In this document: positions 17,962 to 27,441 of the stretch, one piece after another
Position numbering within the stretch: position 1 is the first letter of the stretch
Layout of the letters: every line of letters starts with the position of its first letter
Assembly (NCBI RefSeq): GCF_000482865.1
Contig: NZ_AXWW01000029.1
Coordinates: 1-64,000, forward strand
Direction: 5' to 3'
DNA: 64,000 nt
Origin: Actinokineospora inagensis DSM 44258
GTDB taxonomy: Bacteria; Actinomycetota; Actinomycetes; Mycobacteriales; Pseudonocardiaceae
The notes under the pieces: model-generated
What the model was told of the DNA's origin: nothing
Databases searched by the model: none
What the model saw: only the letters and a program-made list of their open reading frames with translations
Translations under genes and position numbers: made by a program

Positions 17962-18299
17962 CTGATGGTGTCGACGACGGTGCCCGCCGCGTCCGCGCGC
18001 AGCACGGGGGCGTCGGGGGCGAGGTCGTGCACGGCGGCCAGCGACTCGGAGTCGACGGCACCCGCGTCGGTGACGACGGCGGCGGCCTCCAGGCCAGTGG
18101 CCCCGCTGGACACGGCCGCGGCGACGGCGGCCTGCAGCGCGGTCAACCGCAGCGACGGGAGGGCGACGGTGACGGCGGCGTACGTGCGGCCGTCGGTGTC
18201 GCGGACCGCGGCACCCTCGGCGGCACCGGTCCTGGCCCGGCTGGACCGGGCCAGGGTGACGATCTTGGCGTCCTCCGGGTCGAGCTCAGCCACGCTCAC
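17958..18299 (-). CDS. cytidine-deaminase-like protein without active-site cysteines (Rv2365c homologue)
   Basis: A 113-aa protein, the same length as Rv2365c, overlapping the CNNM/CBS gene by four bases (GTGA). ARTGAAEGAAVRDTDGRTYAAVTV and LRLTALQAAVAAAVSSGATGLEAA match the N-terminal half of the cytidine deaminase fold, including the usual His-Ala-Glu position replaced by non-catalytic residues. The PCxxC zinc motif is absent. Databases often label it cytidine deaminase, but this chain should be inactive as a deaminase. Confidence 0.82.
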   Translation of the reverse strand: MSVAELDPEDAKIVTLARSSRARTGAAEGAAVRDTDGRTYAAVTVALPSLRLTALQAAVAAAVSSGATGLEAAAVVTDAGAVDSESLAAVHDLAPDAPVLRADAAGTVVDTIR

Positions 18300-19636
18300 C
18301 GCTCCTCTCCCACTCCGGTGCGCTCCCAGTCCTGGTCGTCGACCGGGACCTCGTCGACCGGGGGCGGCGGGTCGACCTGGCGCACGACCACGGAGGTGAT
18401 CCGCACCCGGCCCCGGTTGTCCTTGCCGCCCTCGGCCCGGAACCGTAGCCCGGTGATCTCCGCCTCCGCCCCGGGAAGTGGCACACGTCCCAGCCGCTGG
18501 GCGAGCAGACCGCCGACGGTCTCCACGTCCTGACCCTCCAGCCGCAGCCCGAACAGCGCGCCGAGGTCCTCGACCGGCAGCCGGGAGGACACCCGCACGG
18601 CGCCGTCGTCGAGGTGCTCGACCGGGGGGCGGTCGTCGGTGTCGGACTCGTCGGTGATCTCGCCGACGATCTCCTCCAGGATGTCCTCGATGGTGAGCAG
18701 GCCCGCCGTGCCGCCGTACTCGTCGACCGCGATGGCCAGGTGGTTCTTGGAGACCTGCATCTCGCGCAGCAGGTCGTCGACGCGTTTCGTGTCGGGCACG
18801 AACGAGGCGGCGCCCATCACGTCGGCCACGGTGGCGGGCCGGTCGCGGTTGTCCAGGGTGGTGCGGACCAGGTCCTTGAGGTTGACCACGCCGACGATGT
18901 CGTCGACGCTCTCGCCGATCACCGGGATGCGGGTGTAGCCGGTGCGCAGGGACAGCGCGAGCGCCTGCCGGACGGTCTTGGTCTGCTCGATCCACACCAT
19001 CTCGGTGCGCGGCACCATGACCTCGCGGGCGATCGTGCCGCGCAGCTCGAACACCGAGTGGATCATCTCGCGCTCGTCGGCGTCGACAACGCCGCGTTCC
19101 TCGGCCAGGTCGACCAGCTCGCGCAGCTCCACCTCGGAGGAGAACGGACCCTCGCGGAAGCCCTTACCGGGAGTGATGGCGTTACCGACGAGGATCAGGA
19201 ATCGAGAGAGAGGACCCAGTACGGATCCAAGAGCGCGTACCGGTCCAGCGGCGATGAGCCCGACGCCGTAAGGATGTTGACGGCCGATGGTGCGCGGCCC
19301 GACACCGACCAACACGTACGACACGACGATCATGCCGACAGCGGCAACGAGCCCGGACAGCCACGGCGGGTTGATCGAGCGGGCGCAGACGAAGGTGACC
19401 ATCACCGTCGCCGCCAGCTCGCAGCCCAACCTCAGCAACAGCAACAAGTTGATGTGCCGCGGCCGCTCCGAGACGACCGCCAGCAGTTGCCGCGCCCCCG
19501 CCCGACCGGCGCGGACCAACCCCTCGACCCGGGCCTTCGACACCGCTGAGAGCGACGCGTCAGCCGCGGCGAAACTACCCGCGGCCAGGACCAGCAGGAC
19601 GGCGATGACCAGCAGACCGGCCGAATCGGCGGACAC
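18296..19636 (-). CDS. hemolysin-family CNNM/CBS/CorC_HlyC membrane protein
   Basis: A 446-aa protein matching Rv2366c. The N-terminal CNNM transmembrane domain (about residues 1-190) has four hydrophobic segments. Two CBS domains follow (VMVPRTEMVWIEQTKTVRQAL and the segment ending MQVSKNHLAIAVDEYGGTAGLLTIEDILEEIVGEI). The C-terminal CorC_HlyC domain starts near 355. Family members are linked to magnesium or cobalt efflux. It sits directly after ybeY. Confidence 0.93.
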   Translation of the reverse strand: MSADSAGLLVIAVLLVLAAGSFAAADASLSAVSKARVEGLVRAGRAGARQLLAVVSERPRHINLLLLLRLGCELAATVMVTFVCARSINPPWLSGLVAAVGMIVVSYVLVGVGPRTIGRQHPYGVGLIAAGPVRALGSVLGPLSRFLILVGNAITPGKGFREGPFSSEVELRELVDLAEERGVVDADEREMIHSVFELRGTIAREVMVPRTEMVWIEQTKTVRQALALSLRTGYTRIPVIGESVDDIVGVVNLKDLVRTTLDNRDRPATVADVMGAASFVPDTKRVDDLLREMQVSKNHLAIAVDEYGGTAGLLTIEDILEEIVGEITDESDTDDRPPVEHLDDGAVRVSSRLPVEDLGALFGLRLEGQDVETVGGLLAQRLGRVPLPGAEAEITGLRFRAEGGKDNRGRVRITSVVVRQVDPPPPVDEVPVDDQDWERTGVGEER

Positions 19637-19642
19637 CTCGGG

Positions 19643-20182
19643 TCAGTCCTCGGGTTCGGCGAGACCGACCGCGCCGAGCAGCTTGTCGTCCTCCACCCGC
19701 TGCGCGGCCCGGCGGCGGGCGTCGGCGGCGGCGGTGCGGAAGTCGGCCAGGATCCGCTTCTGCAGGGTGAACATCTCCCGCTCCTCGGCGGGCTCGGCGT
19801 GGTCGTAGCCGAGCAGGTGCAGCACGCCGTGCACGGTCAGCAGGTGCAGCTCGTCGAGCAGGCTGTGCCCGGCGGTGCGGGCCTGGTCCTTGGCGAACGC
19901 CGGGCAGAGCACGATGTCGCCGAGCAGCGCCGGACCGGACTCGGAGGCGTCCGGGCGGCGGGCCGAGTCCAGCTCGTCCATCGGGAACGCCATCACGTCG
20001 GTGGGGCCGGGCAGGTCCATCCACCGCTCGTGCAGGTCGGCCATCACGTCCAGCTCGACCAGCAGCACGGACAGCTCGGCGAGCTTGCTGACGTTCATCC
20101 GGTCCAGCGCGAACCGGGCGGCGGCGACGATGGACGCCTCGTCCACCGCCACCCCCGACTCGTTGGCGATCTCGATGCTCAC
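19643..20182 (-). CDS. ybeY: endoribonuclease YbeY (rRNA maturation)
   Basis: A 179-aa metal-dependent RNase needed for 16S rRNA 3' end maturation and 70S quality control. The three-histidine zinc site [11 protein letters not shown] lies at about residues 115-125. The N terminus [10 protein letters not shown] is the actinobacterial form. It sits between phoH and the CNNM/CBS gene, the same order as Rv2366c-2368c. Confidence 0.95.
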   Translation of the reverse strand: MSIEIANESGVAVDEASIVAAARFALDRMNVSKLAELSVLLVELDVMADLHERWMDLPGPTDVMAFPMDELDSARRPDASESGPALLGDIVLCPAFAKDQARTAGHSLLDELHLLTVHGVLHLLGYDHAEPAEEREMFTLQKRILADFRTAAADARRRAAQRVEDDKLLGAVGLAEPED

Positions 20183-20204
20183 CGGGTCATTGTCCCCGTT
20201 CGCC

Positions 20205-21269
<1,065 letters not shown>

Positions 21270-21368
21270 GTGCCCTCGGTCCTGCCTTCTGCGCCCACGC
21301 GCCTCCGGTGCTCCAGCCCCACCGATGCTAGTCCCCCCAGCACCGCCGCCGCACCGGAAAAACCCCCG

Positions 21369-21710
21369 TCACCGCCCAAACCCGCTCAACCGCTCCCCAC
21401 CCAACACGTGCATGTGCGCGTGGAACACCGTCCGCCCCGCGTCGTCCCCCGTGTTGAACACAAACCGATACCCCGACTCCACAACCCCCTCCCGCCGAGC
21501 CACCTCACCCCCACCCCTCAGCACCGACGCCAACAACCCCGCATCCCCCGCCAACTCCAACGCCCCTTCGTAATGCACCTTCGGCACCACCAGCACATGA
21601 ACCCTCGCCAACGGCGAGATGTCCCGAAACGCACAAACCTCCTCATCCTCATACACCACGTCCGCCGAAATCTCCCCCGCCACAACCCCGCAAAACACAC
21701 ACTCAGCCAT
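21369..21710 (-). CDS. HIT family nucleotide hydrolase
   Basis: A 113-aa HINT-like protein. The N-terminal CVFCGVVAGEI includes the CxxC zinc ligands, and the histidine triad HAHMHVLGG is at residues 97-105. Such proteins split AMP from phosphoramidates or acyl adenylates. The start was set at ATG 21710, where the family begins (MAECVFC). The segment at 21369-21810 is poor in G on the plus strand and uses more A-ending codons than neighbours. Confidence 0.93.
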   Translation of the reverse strand: MAECVFCGVVAGEISADVVYEDEEVCAFRDISPLARVHVLVVPKVHYEGALELAGDAGLLASVLRGGGEVARREGVVESGYRFVFNTGDDAGRTVFHAHMHVLGGERLSGFGR

Positions 21711-21811
21711 AACCCCCACCCTATCCACCCACCGATCCCCCAGAACACCAGCAACCCAAGGCACAACAGAGAAGCAGCCCAAGAAGACGCCTCCACCACC
21801 AGGCCCTCACC

Positions 21812-22087
21812 CACCATTGGCGACACAAGCCCATTGGATACCCACCCGACGTGAGGGCCGACAGGCCCACACGAGCAAACGCCGGGTCCGCCGCCCCCCG
21901 CACCACGGGCGACACAAACCCATTGGATACCCACCCGACGTGAGGGCCGACAGGCCCACACGAGCAAACGCCGGGTCCGCCGCCCCCCGCACCACGGGCG
22001 ACACAAACCCATTGGATACCCACCCGATGTGAGGGCCGACAGGCCCACACGAGCAACGCTGGGTCCGGCGCCTACCGCACCGTGGGG
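21812..22087. repeat. three tandem copies of an 89-bp repeat
   Basis: The motif CATTGGATAC recurs at 21832, 21921 and 22010, exactly 89 bases apart, and flanking sequence is nearly identical between copies, with a few changes in the first and third. Each unit contains GGGCC-GACA-GGCCC, a perfect stem-loop, and ends in a C-rich run. The period is not a multiple of three, so the open frames through it are not coding evidence. The array lies in the 603-base gap between the HIT gene and rsmE. Confidence 0.9.
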
Positions 22088-22089
22088 GT

Positions 22090-22108
22090 CCGGGGGGTCG
22101 CCCCCCGG
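22090..22108. terminator. strong GC hairpin downstream of rsmE
   Basis: CCGGGGGG-TCG-CCCCCCGG forms an eight-base-pair stem with a three-base loop. It lies about 200 bases past the rsmE stop and is followed by two shorter hairpins (22120-22133 and 22135-22148). Likely a terminator for the hrcA-dnaJ-rsmE transcript, possibly acting both ways. Confidence 0.55.
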
Positions 22109-22166
22109 GTATGTGGCGGCTTCCCGGGGGAAGGAGAGCTTCAGCTCTACGAACACGGGGGAGGAA

Positions 22167-22214
22167 GCCGCGCGGGCGGTGAAGCCTGGGGGTCGCTCCA
22201 CCGCCCCGCGCGGC
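22167..22214. terminator. 15-bp GC stem-loop, terminator or structured RNA
   Basis: The arm at 22167-22181 (GCCGCGCGGGCGGTG) pairs with 22199-22214, which has one extra base, around a 17-base loop. It is the fourth hairpin in a row in this gap. It could be part of a terminator block for rsmE or of a small structured RNA. Confidence 0.5.
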
Positions 22215-22313
22215 GCCGCCGGACCGAGGGGGGAGGTGTCCGGCGGTAGTCAGGCGAATGCGCTTCGGAATAACTGAAACGCTTTGCGGATAAAGGGTAA
22301 ACCCTGGGCCTGG

Positions 22314-23048
22314 CTAGCGCCAGCGGGCGGTGAGGGCGCCCAGGGCGCCCAGGGCGACGGCCGCGGCGGTGGAAGTCCGCAGTACTGCGGGTCCGAGCCG
22401 GACGGATCTGGCCCCGACCTGCTCAAGGGCGGTCAGTTCGTCGGGGGTGATGCCGCCTTCCGGGCCGACCACGAGAACAAGATCACCCGATTCGGGTAGT
22501 GGGACATCGACCAATCGGGTGGCGAGGTGGGCTTCCAGGACCAGGGTGAGGGCGCTGGTCCTGGCCAGGGCGACCAGGTCCGGGAGCGCCGCGGGCGCGG
22601 TGACCTCGGGGACCCAGGGGCGGCGGGCTTGTTTGGCCGCCTCGCGGGCGGTGCCGCGCCACCGGGCGAGCGCTTTGTCGCCGCGGGGGCCGTCTTCCCA
22701 GCGGGCGATGCTGCGGCCCGCGCGCCAGGGGACGACGGTGTCGACACCGGCCTCGGTGGCGAGTTCGACGGCGAGTTCGCCGCGGTCGCCTTTGACGAGG
22801 GCTTGGGCGACGGTGATCCGCAGGTCGGGGCGGGGTTCGGTCCAGCGCCGGTCGATCAGCAGGTCGAGGTGGTCCTTGCCAGCCGACTCGACGACGCATT
22901 CGGCGAGTTCGCCGCGGCCGTCGCCGACGCGGAGGCGTTCGCCCGCGCGCAGCCGTCGCACGGCCGCGGCGTGCCTGCCTTCCGGGCCGTCCAGGGTGAA
23001 CGGCCCGGCGGCGGGCAGCGCGTCGACCAGGAACTGGGCCAGGGTCAT
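22314..23048 (-). CDS. rsmE: 16S rRNA (uracil1498-N3)-methyltransferase RsmE
   Basis: A 244-aa SPOUT methyltransferase that modifies U1498 of 16S rRNA. The knot motifs [12 protein letters not shown] and [13 protein letters not shown] are at the C terminus (about 193-232). A PUA-like N-terminal domain starts [12 protein letters not shown] 23048 overlaps the dnaJ stop (ATGA); the open frame far upstream is antisense or alternate-frame noise. Same position as Rv2372c. Confidence 0.95.
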   Translation of the reverse strand: MTLAQFLVDALPAAGPFTLDGPEGRHAAAVRRLRAGERLRVGDGRGELAECVVESAGKDHLDLLIDRRWTEPRPDLRITVAQALVKGDRGELAVELATEAGVDTVVPWRAGRSIARWEDGPRGDKALARWRGTAREAAKQARRPWVPEVTAPAALPDLVALARTSALTLVLEAHLATRLVDVPLPESGDLVLVVGPEGGITPDELTALEQVGARSVRLGPAVLRTSTAAAVALGALGALTARWR

Positions 23049-24199
23049 CGACGGGAGCGGAACTTGGCGAACAGGCCGCCGGTGCGGCTGTTCGCCGTGG
23101 CGAGCGAGTGCTGTTCCTCGCCGCGCAGGGTGGCCAGTTCGCGGACCAGCTCGGCCTGGCGGGCGTCGAGCCGGGTGGGGATGTCCACCTCGACGTGCAC
23201 GTGCAGGTCGCCGCGGCCGTCGACCCGGCCGGTGGAGCGCAGCCGGGGCAGGCCGCGGCCGGTCAGCAGCAGTTCGGCGCCGGGCTGGGTGCCGGGTTCC
23301 AGCTCCAGTTCGATGCGGCCGTCGATGGCGTCGAGCGGGACGACCGCGCCGAGGACCGCGGTGGTCATCGGGATGCGCAGGGTGCAGTGCAGGTCGGCGC
23401 CCTCGCGTTCGAAGGTGGCGTGCGGCAGCTCCTCGACCTCGATGTAGAGGTCGCCGGCCGGGCCGCCGCCGGGGCCGACCTCGCCCTGGCCGGACAGCCG
23501 GACCCGGACGCCGTCGGCGACGCCCGGCGGGATCTTGGCGGTGATGGTGCGCCGCGCCCGGACCCGGCCCTCGCCCGCGCACTGGCGACACGGGTCGGGG
23601 ATGACCTCGCCGAGGCCGCGGCAGGTGGGGCAGGCGCGGGCGGTGACGACCTGGCCGAGGAACGAGCGCTGCACGGACTGGATCTCGCCGCGGCCGCCGC
23701 AGGTGTCGCAGGTGACCGGGCTGGTGCCCTCGGCGCAGCCGGAGCCGCGGCACAGGTCGCACAGGATCGCCGTCTCGACCGCGATCTCCCGGCTGATGCC
23801 GGTGGCGCACTCCTCCAGCGACATCTGGACGCGCAGCAGCGCGTCGGACCCCGGCTGGACCCGGCTGCGCGGGCCGCGACCGCCGCCGCCCGCACCCGCG
23901 GCGCCGAAGAAGGCGTCCATGATGTCGCCGAGGCCGAACCCGCCGAACGGGTCCCTGGCACCGCCGCCCCCGCCGCCGCCGTTGCCGAGCGGGTCGCCGC
24001 CCATGTCGACGATCTTGCGCTTCTGCGGGTCGGAGAGGACCTCGTAGGCCGCGGTGACCTCGCGGAACCGGGTTTGCGCCGCCTCGTCCGGGTTGACGTC
24101 GGGGTGCAGCTCGCGGGCCAGCTTGCGGTAGGCGCGCTTGATCTCCTCGGAGGTCGCGTCCCGACCGACCCCGAGAGTGCCGTAGTAGTCCCTCGCCAC
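23045..24199 (-). CDS. dnaJ: chaperone DnaJ (DnaJ2 type)
   Basis: A 384-aa co-chaperone of DnaK. The J domain has the HPD triad (ELHPDVNP, about 32-36), followed by a Gly-rich linker. Four CxxCxGxG zinc repeats follow ([32 protein letters not shown]; about 148-215), then the C-terminal substrate domain. Encoded after hrcA, matching dnaJ2 (Rv2373c). Confidence 0.96.
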   Translation of the reverse strand: MARDYYGTLGVGRDATSEEIKRAYRKLARELHPDVNPDEAAQTRFREVTAAYEVLSDPQKRKIVDMGGDPLGNGGGGGGGARDPFGGFGLGDIMDAFFGAAGAGGGGRGPRSRVQPGSDALLRVQMSLEECATGISREIAVETAILCDLCRGSGCAEGTSPVTCDTCGGRGEIQSVQRSFLGQVVTARACPTCRGLGEVIPDPCRQCAGEGRVRARRTITAKIPPGVADGVRVRLSGQGEVGPGGGPAGDLYIEVEELPHATFEREGADLHCTLRIPMTTAVLGAVVPLDAIDGRIELELEPGTQPGAELLLTGRGLPRLRSTGRVDGRGDLHVHVEVDIPTRLDARQAELVRELATLRGEEQHSLATANSRTGGLFAKFRSRR

Positions 24200-24259
24200 C
24201 TGTCCAGTCCTCCTGCCCCGGGCACGCCGGGGCGCGTTGATGCCTGTTCGACCGACCCT

Positions 24260-25282
24260 CTACCGACCGAGGATCTCTCCGACGTAGTTCGCCACCGCGC
24301 GGACCGCGGCGATGTTCGTGGGGTAGTCCATCCTGGTCGGCCCGACGACACCCATCCCACCCAACAGCGTGGCACGGGTTCCGTAGCCGATGGAGACCAC
24401 CGAGGTGGAGCGCATCTCCTCGGCCTCGTTCTCCTCGCCGATGCGCACCGTGATGGTGCCCGGGTCGGCGGTCGCGGCGAGCAGTTTGAGCACCACGACC
24501 TGCTCCTCCAGCGCCTCCAGGACCTGGCGCAGCGAGTGGGGGAAGTCGGCGACGCTGCGGGTGAGGTTCGCGGTGCCGCCGAGCACCAGCCGCTCCTCCG
24601 GGTGCTCCACGAGCGACTCGACCAGCACGGTGGCCACCCGGATGACCACGTCGCGCAGGTCGGCGGGCGCCGCCTCCGGCAACTCGGCGACGCTGGCGGC
24701 CGCGTCGGCCATCCGCTTGCCCGCCAGGGTCGTGTTGAGCATGCCGCGCAGCCGGGCGACCGACTCGTCGGTGACGACCTCGCCGAGGTCGACCATCCGC
24801 TGGTCGACCCGGCCGGAGTCGGTGATCAGCACCAGCATCAGCCGAGCCGGGGTGATCGCCACCAGTTCGAGGTGGCGGACGGTGGACGTGGTCAGCGTCG
24901 GGTACTGGATCACCGCGACCTGGCGGGTCAGTTGGGCGAGCAGCCGGACGCTGCGGCGCATCACGTCGTCGAGGTCGATGGCGCCGTCGAGGAAGCTCTG
25001 GATGGCCCGGCGCTCGGCGGTGGACAGCGGCTTGACCTCGCTGAGCCGGTCGACGAAGAGCCGGTAGCCCTTGTCGGTGGGGATGCGGCCCGCGCTGGTG
25101 TGCGGCTGGGTGATGTAGCCGTCCTCCTCCAGCGACGCCATGTCGTTGCGCACGGTGGCGCTGGACACGCCGAGGTTGTGCCGCTCCACGATGGCCTTGG
25201 AGGCCACCGGCTCGTGGTCGCGGACGTAGTCGGCGACGATCGCGCGCAGCACCTCGAAGCGCCGCTCGTCGGCACTGCCCAC
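24260..25282 (-). CDS. hrcA: heat-inducible transcription repressor HrcA
   Basis: A 340-aa repressor of CIRCE-controlled chaperone genes. The N-terminal winged helix includes [31 protein letters not shown] at about residues 39-68. The C-terminal GAF-like domain ends with [29 protein letters not shown] start with GGGAGGTGACC just upstream. It forms an operon with dnaJ and rsmE. I found no CIRCE element in front of it. Confidence 0.96.
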   Translation of the reverse strand: MGSADERRFEVLRAIVADYVRDHEPVASKAIVERHNLGVSSATVRNDMASLEEDGYITQPHTSAGRIPTDKGYRLFVDRLSEVKPLSTAERRAIQSFLDGAIDLDDVMRRSVRLLAQLTRQVAVIQYPTLTTSTVRHLELVAITPARLMLVLITDSGRVDQRMVDLGEVVTDESVARLRGMLNTTLAGKRMADAAASVAELPEAAPADLRDVVIRVATVLVESLVEHPEERLVLGGTANLTRSVADFPHSLRQVLEALEEQVVVLKLLAATADPGTITVRIGEENEAEEMRSTSVVSIGYGTRATLLGGMGVVGPTRMDYPTNIAAVRAVANYVGEILGR

Positions 25283-25348
25283 CGGTCACCTCCCTGGACG
25301 GTTCGGGTCTCCCGACCAAGTTTACGGAGCACGGGCGGGCGCCGGTGG

Positions 25349-25630
25349 TCAGCGGGTGCGGCCCGCTTGGCGGAGGTTGCGCAACGCGGCCGACGCGGCG
25401 ATCCGGACGATGGGGTCGGTGTGCTCGGTGGCGCCCGCGATGATCTCGTTCGAGCGCGGTCCGCCGATCAGGCTGACCAGGTAGAGGGCCTTGCAGGCGA
25501 GCACCGTGTCGGTGTCGCCGACGAGCTCGGCGAGGTGCGGTAAGGCGTCGTCGCCGAGCTCGGCGGCGGACTCGTAGTCGACGGCGGCGGTGGACAACCG
25601 CTGCCGGACGTGCTGGAGGGTGACCGGCAT
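25349..25630 (-). CDS. small HEAT-repeat protein
   Basis: A 93-aa all-helical protein with two HEAT-like repeats (GDDALPHLAELVGDTDTVLACKALYLVSLIG and EHTDPIVRIAASAALRNL). It lies 66 bases upstream of hrcA on the same strand and may share its promoter. HEAT repeats mediate protein contacts; partner unknown. Confidence 0.75.
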   Translation of the reverse strand: MPVTLQHVRQRLSTAAVDYESAAELGDDALPHLAELVGDTDTVLACKALYLVSLIGGPRSNEIIAGATEHTDPIVRIAASAALRNLRQAGRTR

Positions 25631-25735
25631 CCTGGGGACTCCTCGCGCTCGGGCGTGCTGCCCAGAAGAGGAGCGGCCCGGGGTCCAGATACGCCCGCTG
25701 CCGAAGTCGGGTCGAAGGTCCCCACCCGACCAAGA

Positions 25736-25861
25736 TCAGCTACGAGCCGATTGACCCATTGTCCGGACATTCATCAGCTCGGTCGTCGAGTTTTCTGGTG
25801 ACCGCACCCGCGACGCGATTTCCGCTGTATGAACATTCGCCAATGTCAATTGTTCGGACAT
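25736..25861 (-). CDS. possible 41-codon ORF in the promoter region (uncertain)
   Basis: An ATG at 25861 opens 41 codons (MSEQLTLANVHT...) ending at a TGA at 25736. The stretch is more AT-rich than its surroundings and lacks a good Shine-Dalgarno. Both copies of the operator-like motif lie inside it, so it may simply be promoter DNA. Reported because it fills an otherwise empty 251-base gap between the HEAT gene and hemW. Confidence 0.2.
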   Translation of the reverse strand: MSEQLTLANVHTAEIASRVRSPENSTTELMNVRTMGQSARS

Positions 25862-25862
25862 T
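25758..25862. promoter_or_regulatory. two copies of a near-palindromic operator-like motif
   Basis: ATTGTCCGGACATT (25758-25771) and ATTGTTCGGACATT (25849-25862) are direct repeats of a motif that is itself nearly palindromic (core TGTCCGGACA). They are 91 bases apart, in the region upstream of the HEAT/hrcA operon and just past the hemW stop. A dimeric regulator binding both sites is plausible; identity unknown. Confidence 0.4.
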
Positions 25863-25881
25863 AACTGACGTGAGCCGCGGG

Positions 25882-27087
25882 TCAGGTCAGGCGTCGGACC
25901 ACGGCGTCGGCCAACAGGCGGCCCCGGTCGGTCAGCACGCACCGGCCCGCGGCGAGGGAGTCCGCGTCGAGGAGCCCGTCGTCGACCGCGGCCCGCGCCT
26001 CAGCGGTGTCATCGAGGAGGTCCACCGAGATGCCCTCGGCGAGGCGCAGTTCCAGCAGCACTCGCTCGAAGCGCTGGTCGGCGAGGGTGAGGACCTCCCG
26101 GGCAGCCGCGGGCGACTTCCCCGAAGCGAGGAGTTCCGCGTAGCGGGCGGGGTGCTTCACGTTCCACCACCGCACACCGCCGACGTGGCTGTGGGCACCG
26201 GGGCCCGCGCCCCACCAGTCGCCGCCGAGCCAGTAGCCGAGGTTGTGGCGGCAGCGGGCCGCGTCCGACGACGCCCAGTTCGACACCTCGTACCAGCGCA
26301 GACCCACCGCGGACAGGGCCTGGTCGACCTGCTCGTACCGGTCGGCCAGGACGTCGTCGTCGGGCATGGGCAGTTCGCCGCGGCGGACGCGGCGGGCCAG
26401 GGCGGTGCCCTCCTCGACGATCAGCGAGTACGCCGACACGTGGTCGACCCCGGCGGCCAGGACGGCGTCCAGCGAGGCGGCCAGGTCCTCGGGTCGCTCC
26501 CCCGGCGTCCCGTAGATCAAGTCCAGGTTGACGTGCGCGATCCCGGCCGCTCGGGCCTCCAGGGCGGCGGCGACGGCGCGGCCGGGGGTGTGGGTCCGGT
26601 CGAGGACGGCCAGCACGTGCCGGGCCGCGGACTGCATGCCGAGCGAGACCCGGGTGTACCCGGCGTCGGCGATGCCCGCGAAGAACTCCGGCGATGTCGA
26701 CTCCGGGTTCGACTCGGTGGTGACCTCGGCGGTGCCCGCGAGCCCGAACACGGACCGGACGGCGTCCAGCACCTGGGACAACCCGTCGGCGCCGAGCAGT
26801 GACGGTGTGCCACCGCCGACGAACACGGTGTCCGCGACCGGCGGCGACCCGAGCACCCCGGCGGCGAGGTCGAACTCCCGCCGCAGCCCCGCCAGCCACG
26901 ACTCTGGCGACGCCGAAGTCCCCAACTCGCCCGCCGTGTAGGTGTTGAAGTCGCAGTAGCCGCAGCGCGTGGCGCAGAACGGGACGTGCACGTAGACGCC
27001 GAAAGGGCGCGTGCCGAGGCCCGCGAGCGCGGACGCCGGGAGGGCTCCGTCGTCGGGCGCGGGGTCGCCGTCCGGGGTAGCCGCCAC
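25882..27087 (-). CDS. hemW: HemW, radical SAM heme chaperone (HemN-like)
   Basis: A 401-aa radical SAM protein. The cluster motif CATRCGYC gives Cys38, Cys42 and Cys45, the HemW type, and it is followed by GGGTPSLL. It lacks the extra features of true coproporphyrinogen dehydrogenase and is best taken as the heme chaperone HemW (Rv2388c position). GTG 27087 has GGAGG nine bases upstream; an in-frame ATG at 27108 is the alternative. Confidence 0.93.
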   Translation of the reverse strand: MAATPDGDPAPDDGALPASALAGLGTRPFGVYVHVPFCATRCGYCDFNTYTAGELGTSASPESWLAGLRREFDLAAGVLGSPPVADTVFVGGGTPSLLGADGLSQVLDAVRSVFGLAGTAEVTTESNPESTSPEFFAGIADAGYTRVSLGMQSAARHVLAVLDRTHTPGRAVAAALEARAAGIAHVNLDLIYGTPGERPEDLAASLDAVLAAGVDHVSAYSLIVEEGTALARRVRRGELPMPDDDVLADRYEQVDQALSAVGLRWYEVSNWASSDAARCRHNLGYWLGGDWWGAGPGAHSHVGGVRWWNVKHPARYAELLASGKSPAAAREVLTLADQRFERVLLELRLAEGISVDLLDDTAEARAAVDDGLLDADSLAAGRCVLTDRGRLLADAVVRRLT

Positions 27088-27237
27088 CTGTCCGCACCTC
27101 CGAGTCATCCACACCGACCAGGCCAGTGTCCCAGGTCCGCCGGACGCCGTCGGTGACACCCGCGCACACCTGGTGACCTGCGTCCCAGCATGCGGATGGC
27201 GGTAGACCACACCGTGGACGCGTGGCACGCTGAGCCC

Positions 27238-27324
27238 ATGTCCGCGACCGAAGTCTTCCTGGTGGCCCGCCGCCACGTGGACTTCCAGCGCGTGTGCAGC
27301 GCGATGTGCCGTCAGTCCCACTGA
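27238..27324 (+). CDS. leader peptide of the sulfur assimilation operon
   Basis: A 28-codon ORF, ATG 27238 to TGA 27324. The peptide ends LVARRHVDFQRVCSAMCRQSH. It matches the RRHVDxxRxxSAxC pattern of the small putative leader peptides found before cysteine and sulfur genes in actinobacteria. Two Cys codons near the end could stall ribosomes when Cys-tRNA is scarce. It is 117 bases ahead of sulfite reductase, with a hairpin between them. No strong Shine-Dalgarno is visible, so the mRNA may start close to the ATG. Confidence 0.75.
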   Translation: MSATEVFLVARRHVDFQRVCSAMCRQSH

Positions 27325-27391
27325 CCCACCGCGCCCCAGTCGCATTCAGCAGGCGTCGGGTGTGCCGCTGAGTGATCCCCCGCACCGCCGC

Positions 27392-27430
27392 CCGGGGTCG
27401 TCGCGGCGCGCACGAGCGCCCCGACCCCGG
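27392..27430 (+). promoter_or_regulatory. attenuator-like hairpin touching the sulfite reductase Shine-Dalgarno
   Basis: CCGGGGTCG (27392-27400) pairs perfectly with CGACCCCGG (27422-27430). The last GG of the stem is the start of the ribosome-binding site GGAGG (27429-27433) for the GTG at 27442. Closing the hairpin would hinder initiation. Together with the leader peptide it suggests translational attenuation by cysteine supply; this mechanism is inferred. Confidence 0.5.
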
Positions 27431-27441
27431 AGGAACCACCG

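Noticed and set aside
21812-22087. CRISPR-like array
   Set aside because: Units are contiguous with no unique spacers and there are no cas genes.
21518-22201. Open frames on the minus strand through the 89-bp repeats
   Set aside because: The 89-bp period shifts frame at each copy, and the peptides are Gly/Cys/Val noise.
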